Positions 14,520 through 20,570 of a DNA stretch of 20,570 nucleotides are shown here, piece by piece. The DNA lies in assembly GCA_049509915.1 (NCBI GenBank), contig JBEKZL010000145.1:1-20570 (forward strand), read 5' to 3'. A model generated the notes under the pieces. It searched no databases, was not told the origin of the DNA, and was given only the letters and a program-made list of their open reading frames with translations. The stretch's first letter is position 1. Every line of letters begins with the position of its first letter. The position numbers were made by a program, and so were the translations under genes. This stretch comes from JBEKYD01 sp049509915 (lineage in GTDB: Bacteria > Acidobacteriota > Terriglobia > Bryobacterales > Bryobacteraceae).

Positions 14520-16199
14520 ATGAATATGAGATCCTATTACGGTCTGTCGGCCGCACTCGGGCTCGCCGCGACGTTAGTGCACGCTCAAACCAGCGGCGGC
14601 GCCTCGGCGGCTATTCCCCATCTTCAGAAACAGGGCACAGCAACCCAGTTGATCGTCGACGGCAAGCCGTTTCTGATGCTGGCGGGAGAACTGCGGAACT
14701 CCAGCGGATCGAGTCTCGAATACCTGAAACCGATTTGGCCGAAGCTCGCGGCGATGCACCTCAACACTGTCCTGACCGCTATTTATTGGGAACTGTTGGA
14801 GCCGAAAGAAGGCCAATTCGATTTTACGCTCGTGGACGGCGCGATCCAGCAAGCCCAAAGAAATAATCTGCGGCTGGTGTTCCTCTGGTTCGGAAGCTGG
14901 AAGAACGGCGTCTCCAGCTATCCTCCCGCGTGGGTAAAAACCGATCAGAACCGGTTTCCGCGGGTCCAGGACAAAGACGGCAATGGCCTGGAGACTCTCT
15001 CCACCCTCAGCGCCGCGAACCGCGATGCCGATAGCCGCGCCTTTGCCGCCCTCATGCGGCACATCAAGCAGGTGGACGCCCGCCATACGGTCATCATGAT
15101 GCAGGTGGAGAACGAAGTGGGCGTTCTGGGCGACTCGCGGGACAGGTGCGAGGCGGCCAACAAAGCTTTCGCAGGATCCGTGCCAAAGGAACTGCTGGAC
15201 TATATCGCCAGCCACAAAGACACTTTGCACCCGGACCTCCGCAAGGCGTGGGAAGCGGCCGGATCCAGAACATCCGGAACGTGGGAACAGGTCTTCGGCG
15301 AGGCCCCGTACACCGATGAGATCTTCATGGCTTGGAACTATGCGAGCTATGTTGGCCGGGTGGCTGCGGCGGGCAAGGCCGAATACCCGCTGCCCATGTA
15401 CGTAAATACCTGGTGCTCGATGCCCGCGCCGGGCCGGGGACCCGGGACGTACCCCAGCGGCGGCCCCGAGCCTCAGGTGGGGAACATCTGGAAATTTGGC
15501 GCGCAGGCGATCGACATCCGCGCGCCGGATCTCTACTCCCCGAATCAACCCGACTGGATCAAGTGGTACCGGGCCAACGATACGGAGAACCCTCTATTCA
15601 TCCCCGAGACGGATAGCACCCGCGGCGCTTATCACCTCTTCTATGCCTTGGGGCAGCACGACGCCATGGGTTACGCGCCGTTTGCGATCGACGAACTCCT
15701 CTACTCGGCCAATTCCGGGACAATGCCCGCGGACCTGCCGCTGGCGAAGAGTTACGCCACCGCCGCGCAACTCGCCCCCGCGATTATCGAGCACCAAGGC
15801 AAAGGCAAGATGGCCGCCGTAGTGGTGAGCGCGGACGATCCGCCGCAGAAGATCCAGTTGGGCGACTACGTCCTGACGGTAACTTATCCGCGAAGCAGCC
15901 GACCCGCGACGCCGCCCCCGGCATCGACCCCTGCCGGCGCTATCTTCATTTCGGTAGCGCCGGGTGAGTACATAATTGCCGGTAGCGGGCCGGCGACCGT
16001 CACGTTCTCGCCGAACACGCCCGGGGCTCCAATCGCGGGCGTCCTCTCCATTGAAGAGGGCTCCTATGTGAACGGCCGGTGGGTTCCTGGACGCAGGCTG
16101 AATGGCGACGAGACCAGCCAGGGGAAATTCGTGCGGATTGGCGGTAACGGAATCCCCAACGGCAGCATTCAGCGAGTAAAGCTCTATCGCTACCGCTGA
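14520..16199 (+). CDS. GH35/DUF5597-type hydrolase, type A (copy A2)
   Basis: This 559-residue protein starts at ATG 14520, with GGGAGG at 14509-14514 five bases upstream, and a signal peptide MNMRSYYGLSAALGLAATLV cut after HAQ. The frame is open back to 14196, but that stretch lies over the 3' end of copy B2 in another frame and is a shadow. Type A marks are GTATQLIVDGKPFLMLAGE, FLWFGSWKNG, VENEVG with E199, LFIPETDS with E363, NTPGAPIAGVLSIEEGSY, VNGRWVPGRRLNGDE and the ending VKLYRYR. It contains the loop GTYPSGGPEPQVGNIW. It is very close to A1 and A3 throughout, so a tandem duplication origin is likely. It probably shares a transcript with B2 and A3. Confidence 0.86.
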   Translation: MNMRSYYGLSAALGLAATLVHAQTSGGASAAIPHLQKQGTATQLIVDGKPFLMLAGELRNSSGSSLEYLKPIWPKLAAMHLNTVLTAIYWELLEPKEGQFDFTLVDGAIQQAQRNNLRLVFLWFGSWKNGVSSYPPAWVKTDQNRFPRVQDKDGNGLETLSTLSAANRDADSRAFAALMRHIKQVDARHTVIMMQVENEVGVLGDSRDRCEAANKAFAGSVPKELLDYIASHKDTLHPDLRKAWEAAGSRTSGTWEQVFGEAPYTDEIFMAWNYASYVGRVAAAGKAEYPLPMYVNTWCSMPAPGRGPGTYPSGGPEPQVGNIWKFGAQAIDIRAPDLYSPNQPDWIKWYRANDTENPLFIPETDSTRGAYHLFYALGQHDAMGYAPFAIDELLYSANSGTMPADLPLAKSYATAAQLAPAIIEHQGKGKMAAVVVSADDPPQKIQLGDYVLTVTYPRSSRPATPPPASTPAGAIFISVAPGEYIIAGSGPATVTFSPNTPGAPIAGVLSIEEGSYVNGRWVPGRRLNGDETSQGKFVRIGGNGIPNGSIQRVKLYRYR

Positions 16200-16217
16200 C
16201 GCTGTGCGATCCTGAGG

Positions 16218-16242
16218 GCCGCGGGCCGGAACGGCTCGCGGC
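16218..16242 (+). other. Stem-loop between copies A2 and A3
   Basis: GCCGCGGGCC (16218-16227) pairs with GGCTCGCGGC (16233-16242), a 10-bp stem with one G-T pair and a GGAAC loop. It ends 9 bases before the AAGGAG site of copy A3 and has no T-run. An mRNA processing, stability or partial termination role between genes of one operon is possible. Confidence 0.45.
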
Positions 16243-16260
16243 GATGTTCGAAGGAGAATC

Positions 16261-17991
16261 ATGACGATCCGGAACGCCTTAGGCTGCATTTCTGTTTGCT
16301 GGCTCGGTTGGCTCGCGGTTCCGTGTGGCGCTCAGCCGGACCCGGGTTTCCCTCATTTGCAAGAACAGGGGACGGCCACGCAGTTCGTCGTTGACGGCAA
16401 GCCGTTCGTGGCCGTGGCGGGAGAACTCGAAGAAGAAACCTCCACCAGCCTCGATAACATGAGGCCGGTATGGTCCACTCTGAACCGGATGAATCTCAAC
16501 ACCGTGCTCCCGGTGGTCTACTGGGGCCTGCTCGAGCCCGAGGAGGGTAAATTCGACTTCACCCTGGTGGACGGCATTCTACAGGAGGCCAGGAGCCACA
16601 ATCTGCGCGTCGGTCTTGTGTGGTTTGCAAGCTGGAAGAACGGTTTGTCCATCTACGCCCCCGTGTGGGCGCAAAGGGACTTCAGGCGATTTCCGCGGGC
16701 TCGCACCGGGAGCGGAAAGAGTCTGGAGATCTTCTCGGCCATCGAGGGCTACGGCGATGCGACTCGGGACGCGGATGCCCGCGCCTTTGCCGCCTTGATG
16801 CGGCACATCAGAGAAGTGGACAGTCGCCAGCACACGTGCATCATGGTCCAGGTGGAGAACGAAGTGGGAATGGGGGAGGATTCACGCGACCGCTCGGCGG
16901 CGGCGGACAAGGCCTTCGCGGGGCCCGTGCCCAAGGAGCTGATGGACTACCTCCAGAAGCACAAGGACAGCCTGATTCCGGAGTTTCGCCGTGTGTGGGA
17001 AGCGGCCGGCTTCAAGACATCCGGCTCTTGGGAAGAAGTGTTCGGCCGGAGCAGGGCGACGGATGAAATCTTCATGGCTTGGCACTATGCGCGCTATGTC
17101 GGCCCCGTGGCCGCGGCGGGTAAAGCCGAATACCCGCTGCCGATGTATGTGAACGCGGCGCTGCACCGCTCCTCCACCCTCGCCGACGCAATCGGGAAAG
17201 AACCCGGGGCGCCGGGGAGCGATTTCGCCATCGGCGGTCCCATGGACGACGTGATGGACGTGTGGAGAGCCGGCGCGCCGCAAATCGATATGCTCTCGCC
17301 CGACGCTTACAACGCGAAGGACTTCGCGTCGTGGTGCGACAGGTACCAGCGATCCGGGAACCCGCTGTTCATCGCCGAGTCGAGCGGTGGGCCGGCGGGC
17401 GCCCCCAGGGTGCTTTACGCCATCGGACGCGGCGCAATCGGCTTGTCGGTGTACGGAGTCGAGTTCAATCTGATGCGGAATGATCCCGCGAACGAGCTTG
17501 GCAGGATCTACGGGGCCGTCTCGCAACTGATGCCTATGATCGTGGACCACGAGGGCCAAGACACGATGGCGAGCGTGCTGCTGTACGACGGTAACCAGGT
17601 CGAGAAGGTCCGGCTGGGCGATTACACGATGACGGTTGCGTTCGGCCACGACCGCCGGCCCGGCGGGGCCACACCCGCGCCCCCGCCCAACGTGCGGCGC
17701 GCCGGAGCGCTCTTCATTTTGACTGCGCCCGACGAAATCTATTGCATTGCCAGCAACGAGATTGAGGTGGCCGTCACCTTGACTCCGAATACGCCCGGGC
17801 CCCCGCTGGTAGGCGTCGGCATAATGGACGAGGGCAGTTTTGTGGATGGCCGCTGGGTTCAAGGGCGCAGCTATGTGGATCACCGCACAAGCTCCAAAGA
17901 CGCTGCCTTGCTGCTGCCCGGCGCCTTTCATCGTATCGACGCCGGCAGCGAGCATAGTATCTTGCGCGTCCGGTTGTACCGCTATCAATGA
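16261..17991 (+). CDS. GH35/DUF5597-type hydrolase, type A (copy A3)
   Basis: This 576-residue protein is preceded by AAGGAG at 16251-16256 and opens with a signal peptide (MTIRNALGCISVCWLGWLAV, cut near CGAQ). The N-terminal type A motif reads GTATQFVVDGKPFVAVAGE. VENEVG carries the acid/base E201 and LFIAESSG the nucleophile E373, with A in place of the usual P before the Glu. The C-terminal domain has NTPGPPLVGVGIMDEGSF, then VDGRWVQGRSY, and ends VRLYRYQ. A slightly longer loop, STLADAIGKEPGAPGSDF, follows MYVNAA, where substrate-binding differences between copies cluster. The gene lies 61 bp after A2, across the stem-loop, and 36 bp before the Gfo/Idh gene. Confidence 0.86.
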   Translation: MTIRNALGCISVCWLGWLAVPCGAQPDPGFPHLQEQGTATQFVVDGKPFVAVAGELEEETSTSLDNMRPVWSTLNRMNLNTVLPVVYWGLLEPEEGKFDFTLVDGILQEARSHNLRVGLVWFASWKNGLSIYAPVWAQRDFRRFPRARTGSGKSLEIFSAIEGYGDATRDADARAFAALMRHIREVDSRQHTCIMVQVENEVGMGEDSRDRSAAADKAFAGPVPKELMDYLQKHKDSLIPEFRRVWEAAGFKTSGSWEEVFGRSRATDEIFMAWHYARYVGPVAAAGKAEYPLPMYVNAALHRSSTLADAIGKEPGAPGSDFAIGGPMDDVMDVWRAGAPQIDMLSPDAYNAKDFASWCDRYQRSGNPLFIAESSGGPAGAPRVLYAIGRGAIGLSVYGVEFNLMRNDPANELGRIYGAVSQLMPMIVDHEGQDTMASVLLYDGNQVEKVRLGDYTMTVAFGHDRRPGGATPAPPPNVRRAGALFILTAPDEIYCIASNEIEVAVTLTPNTPGPPLVGVGIMDEGSFVDGRWVQGRSYVDHRTSSKDAALLLPGAFHRIDAGSEHSILRVRLYRYQ

Positions 17992-18027
17992 GACCCGCGC
18001 GAGCCGGCGGGGTCAGGGAACGTTTTC

Positions 18028-19590
18028 ATGAATTCGAACGAATCGACCAAAGGCACGTTGTCCCGGCGCACTGCGGTCGCCGCAGGCCTGGCGCCGTTCG
18101 TGGTTGCGCGCCACGTGCTCGGAGGACCTGGCTACCGGGCTCCCAGCGACAAGCTTCGGATCGCCTGTGTGGGCATCGGCGGCGTGGGTCAGGACTATGT
18201 GACCGGCTGCAAGGACGAGGAGATCGTCGCCCTTTGCGACCTCGACCACGAGTTCTCCGCGCCGGCGTTCAAACTCTATCCCAGAGCCAGAATCTACAAA
18301 GACTTCCGGCAAATGTTCGACAAGGAGGAGAAGAACTTCGATGCTCTGATCGTCGCCACGCCGGATCACTGGCATTCTCACCTGGTGCTGGCGGGCCTGG
18401 CGATGAGCAAGCACATTTACTGCGCCAAGCCGATCACGCGCACCATCGCCGAGGCGAGGAGGGTCAAAGCGGCGGTGCTTGCCTCCAAGGTCACCACCAA
18501 GGCGAGCCTTCAGGATTCGCGCACGTCTCCGGCCCGGGCCACCACGGAGTTGCTGTTAACCGGAGCCATCGGAGAGATACGGGAAGTACACTTCTGGACC
18601 GGCACGCACAGCCCCAGCGGGCTCGCCAGGCCTACAGAGGTTCAGAAGCCGCCTGCGGGTATGGACTGGGACCAGTGGTGCGGCCCCTCTCCGGCGCGCC
18701 CGTACCATCAGATTTACCATTACGGCAATTGGCGCCCCTGGTGGGACTTCGGCACGGGCAATCTGGGCGACGTGGCTTGCCACGCGCTCCACGTATTCCA
18801 TGAGGAACTCGATATGGGCGCTCCGGACTGGGTCGCGGCCGATGCGTGCCAGTCCTTCTCACTGGCAGGCGTGGTCGAGAATAGCGAGTGCGCCAGCGTC
18901 GCGAACTTTGTCCAATGGCACTTTCCAGCGCGCGGGAAACATCCGGAGATGATGGCGTATTTCTACGACGGGGGTCTGCAACCGCCACGGCCGCTGAGCA
19001 TGCCCGCGGCGATGGGGATGCCGGGCAGGGGCATGATGTTCGTGGGCGATAAGGGCGTTCAGGTTTCCGCGTTCTATGGCGGCAGTCCCTCTCTGCCGGA
19101 CCATACTGGACCCCGTCCGGGCCAACAGTTTCAAGGTCTGCCCGGCGGCTGGCTCCTGCCGGAGAGCCGCTTCAAAGACTTCAAGCAGCCGGAACCGTAC
19201 TTACCGCGGTGCGAGAGGCCGGACCATTACAAAGAGTGGGTGCGGGCATGCAAAGCTGGCAAGAAGTCGATTACGCCCGTCGAGTTCGCCTGCGACCTTA
19301 CGGAGTTCGCCCTGCTCGGGACTGCGACGCTGCGCCGGTACAGCACGCCCGGGGTTCGTACCCCAATTGGTTGGGGGCACAATGGCCGATCGGACTCCGC
19401 GGACGTGTGGAGCACGGCCGGCGGGGCGCATCCCGGAGTTTGGGAGCCCGGCGGTGCGGATGCACCTCGCTACTGGCGAAGCTCCAAGGTCCTCCTGTGG
19501 GACTCGAAGGCCATGAGATTCACCAACGATGAGGTGGCCAACGGCCTAGTCGATATGCCCTACCGCAAGGAGTGGGACTACAAAGTATAG
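18028..19590 (+). CDS. Tat-exported Gfo/Idh/MocA family oxidoreductase
   Basis: This 520-residue protein carries a twin-arginine-like leader (LSRRTAVAAGLAPFVVA, residues 11-27), so it is probably folded with NAD(P) before export. The Rossmann fold shows CVGIGGVG (G49, G51, G52, G54), EEIVALCDLD and ATPDHWHSHLV. The usual 'EKP' catalytic segment reads CAKPITRTIAEAR, keeping K134 and P135 but with A in place of E. The C-terminal half has the long substrate domain with GNWRPWWDFGTGNLGD and CHALHVFHEELDM. Members of this family oxidise, epimerise or hydrolyse sugars and sugar-like ligands using a bound nicotinamide. Its place 36 bp behind the GH35 copies suggests it processes a released sugar; the substrate is unknown. 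Its 3' end overlaps a minus-strand gene remnant by 13 bp. Confidence 0.82.
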   Translation: MNSNESTKGTLSRRTAVAAGLAPFVVARHVLGGPGYRAPSDKLRIACVGIGGVGQDYVTGCKDEEIVALCDLDHEFSAPAFKLYPRARIYKDFRQMFDKEEKNFDALIVATPDHWHSHLVLAGLAMSKHIYCAKPITRTIAEARRVKAAVLASKVTTKASLQDSRTSPARATTELLLTGAIGEIREVHFWTGTHSPSGLARPTEVQKPPAGMDWDQWCGPSPARPYHQIYHYGNWRPWWDFGTGNLGDVACHALHVFHEELDMGAPDWVAADACQSFSLAGVVENSECASVANFVQWHFPARGKHPEMMAYFYDGGLQPPRPLSMPAAMGMPGRGMMFVGDKGVQVSAFYGGSPSLPDHTGPRPGQQFQGLPGGWLLPESRFKDFKQPEPYLPRCERPDHYKEWVRACKAGKKSITPVEFACDLTEFALLGTATLRRYSTPGVRTPIGWGHNGRSDSADVWSTAGGAHPGVWEPGGADAPRYWRSSKVLLWDSKAMRFTNDEVANGLVDMPYRKEWDYKV

Positions 19591-20003
19591 GCTGCGCTGC
19601 CGAGAGCGTCTCTGGTGGCGCGAAACCCGGCGGAGCTGAAAAGAACGCCGGCTGAAGAAATGGCTACGTACTGTTTGCCGTCCACCGCACAGTTCATGGC
19701 GGAAGATGCGATCTCATTGCCGGCCTGGAAATGCCATAAGGGCTCGCCGGTCCTGGCGTCGAGCGCAATGAAATTACCCTCGCACGAAGCGGCAAAGACG
19801 ACACCGCCGGCGGTTGCGAGGACGCCCGCTGACAGTGAGTTCTGGGTGAGCTTATAGCGCCACTGGATCTTACCGGTTTCGGGATCAACGGCTACGACTC
19901 CCGCGTGTCCTCCAGGGTAGCGGCGGGCGGGCCACCGCGTGGCGCGGTAACCGTTACGAAATCGCTGTCTAGGATAACACACTCTGAATATCTGTATATC
20001 CAT
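19578..20003 (-). pseudogene. 3' remnant of a PQQ-dependent dehydrogenase-type propeller gene
   Basis: This minus-strand frame of 141 codons matches only the last part of PQQ-binding beta-propeller dehydrogenases: YPGGHAGVVAVDPETGKIQW, then SLSAGVLATAGGVVFAASCE, then GNFIALDARTGEPLWHFQAG, then AVDGKQYVAISSAGVLF. Recognisable homology begins near 19920 (perhaps 19960). The residues read from ATG 20003 (MDIQIFRVCYPRQRF) look like noise, there is no signal peptide, and several hundred residues of the usual protein are missing. The tail (ATRDALGSAAYTL) has drifted into the 3' end of the Gfo/Idh gene. It is best read as the leftover of a deleted dehydrogenase gene. The gap 20004-20052 shows only the leader of the next gene. 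Confidence 0.6.
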
Positions 20004-20040
20004 TGCTCTTTAGATGTTCGCGCCTTACCATTAAAGTCTT

Positions 20041-20046
20041 GGAGGT
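20041..20046 (+). promoter_or_regulatory. Ribosome-binding site of the enolase-superfamily gene
   Basis: GGAGGT lies 6 bases before the ATG at 20053 and fixes that start. Confidence 0.6.
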
Positions 20047-20052
20047 AAGGTC

Positions 20053-20570
20053 ATGGAACCAAACAATACGGCCCATGGGATGCCGCCGACCAATCTATCC
20101 CGGCGGCTGTTCCAAACGGCCGCCCTTGCCGCCGGCGCGACAGGGCTCACCGCTGCGGACGCGAGACCGGCCGATCTGCCCAACCTCACCATCAAGGAAG
20201 TCAAGTCATATGTCACCGATTCCGGACGCCTGGCTTCCGTCATCACCGAAAGCGGCATCGAAGGCAATTGCACGCTCCAGACCCACGTCTTCCACGCGGA
20301 CTGGGACAACCGCGGTTGGGTGGACTATGCCAAACGCCTGCTGGTGGGCAAGAACGCGCTGGGCCACCTGCAGTTTACCGCATCCTACATGCCGGTGCGG
20401 CGCCATTACGGCCAGAGCCCCTACGCCTCGGCCATCGATATCTGCCTATGGGATCTGCTCGGCAAGGCGCTCGGGCTGCCCATCTACCAGCTTCTCGGGT
20501 CGCAAAAGAACCGCATTCTGGCATACGCCAGCTCGCAGCACATCGAGACCAGGACTCCGGACCCATACGT
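20053..20570 (+). CDS. Mandelate racemase/muconate lactonizing enzyme family protein (5' part)
   Basis: The frame opens at ATG 20053 and runs off the right edge, with 172 codons visible. A twin-arginine-like leader is present (LSRRLFQTAALAAGATGLTA), followed by the N-terminal capping domain (LTIKEVKSYVTDSGRLASVI) and the segment SAIDICLWDLLGKALGLP, then IYQLLG. That last pattern ('A.D...WDL.GKA.G.P.Y.LLG') is the standard hallmark of the enolase superfamily, mandelate racemase subgroup. Such enzymes use Mg2+ to dehydrate or racemise sugar acids and related carboxylates. The barrel with its metal ligands and catalytic Lys/His lies outside the window, so the reaction is open. A Tat leader is unusual for this family as generally known but fits the exported Gfo/Idh protein nearby, and both may serve one sugar pathway. 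Confidence 0.75.
   Translation, partial: MEPNNTAHGMPPTNLSRRLFQTAALAAGATGLTAADARPADLPNLTIKEVKSYVTDSGRLASVITESGIEGNCTLQTHVFHADWDNRGWVDYAKRLLVGKNALGHLQFTASYMPVRRHYGQSPYASAIDICLWDLLGKALGLPIYQLLGSQKNRILAYASSQHIETRTPDPY

Noticed and set aside
16882..17988. 368-codon minus-strand frame opposite copy A3
   Set aside because: Shadow frame with low-information His/Arg-rich text.

Overview
The window looks like a chromosomal, GC-rich (roughly 60% by eye) stretch from a soil-type bacterium, most likely an Acidobacteriota member of the Solibacter/Bryobacter kind. This is inferred from gene style: many secreted glycosidases, a twin-arginine-exported Gfo/Idh/MocA oxidoreductase and enolase-superfamily protein, and PQQ-type beta-propeller fragments. 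No rRNA, tRNA, CRISPR array, insertion sequence or phage gene is visible. || Layout. (1) 1-164 is the 3' end of a beta-propeller gene, followed by about 290 bp holding a possible decayed minus-strand fragment and a candidate promoter. (2) 456-10146 is a plus-strand run of secreted proteins: a GH106-like hydrolase broken by a frameshift, a CBM9-like/PKD protein, a GH36-like (Sip1-type) protein, and two GH35/DUF5597-type hydrolases only 3 bp apart. (3) 10147-10642 holds the wreck of a metallo-beta-lactamase-fold gene. (4) 10643-12454 is a minus-strand GH35/DUF5597 gene that appears to have its own promoter and an operator-like inverted repeat. (5) 12800-19590 is a second plus-strand run: three more GH35/DUF5597 genes and a Gfo/Idh/MocA protein. 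(6) 19578-20003 is a minus-strand remnant of a PQQ-dependent dehydrogenase. (7) 20053 to the window end is the start of a mandelate racemase/muconate lactonizing enzyme family gene with a Tat-type leader. || The striking point is six paralogous GH35/DUF5597-type hydrolases in about 11 kb. They fall into two sequence types. Type A has an N-terminal GTATQLIVDGKPF motif and ends in LYRY[RQ]. Type B has an N-terminal PIPRLV.KDGR motif and ends in A[ST]Y. Nearly all complete products carry an export signal. Together with rhamnosidase-like and alpha-galactosidase-like neighbours, this suggests a periplasmic or extracellular system that trims a branched galactose/rhamnose-containing polysaccharide, perhaps pectic, with two possible sugar- or sugar-acid-processing enzymes downstream. 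No transporter or regulator gene lies in the window. The substrate is inference only. Three or four decayed or truncated genes between the intact blocks indicate a rearranged accessory region.
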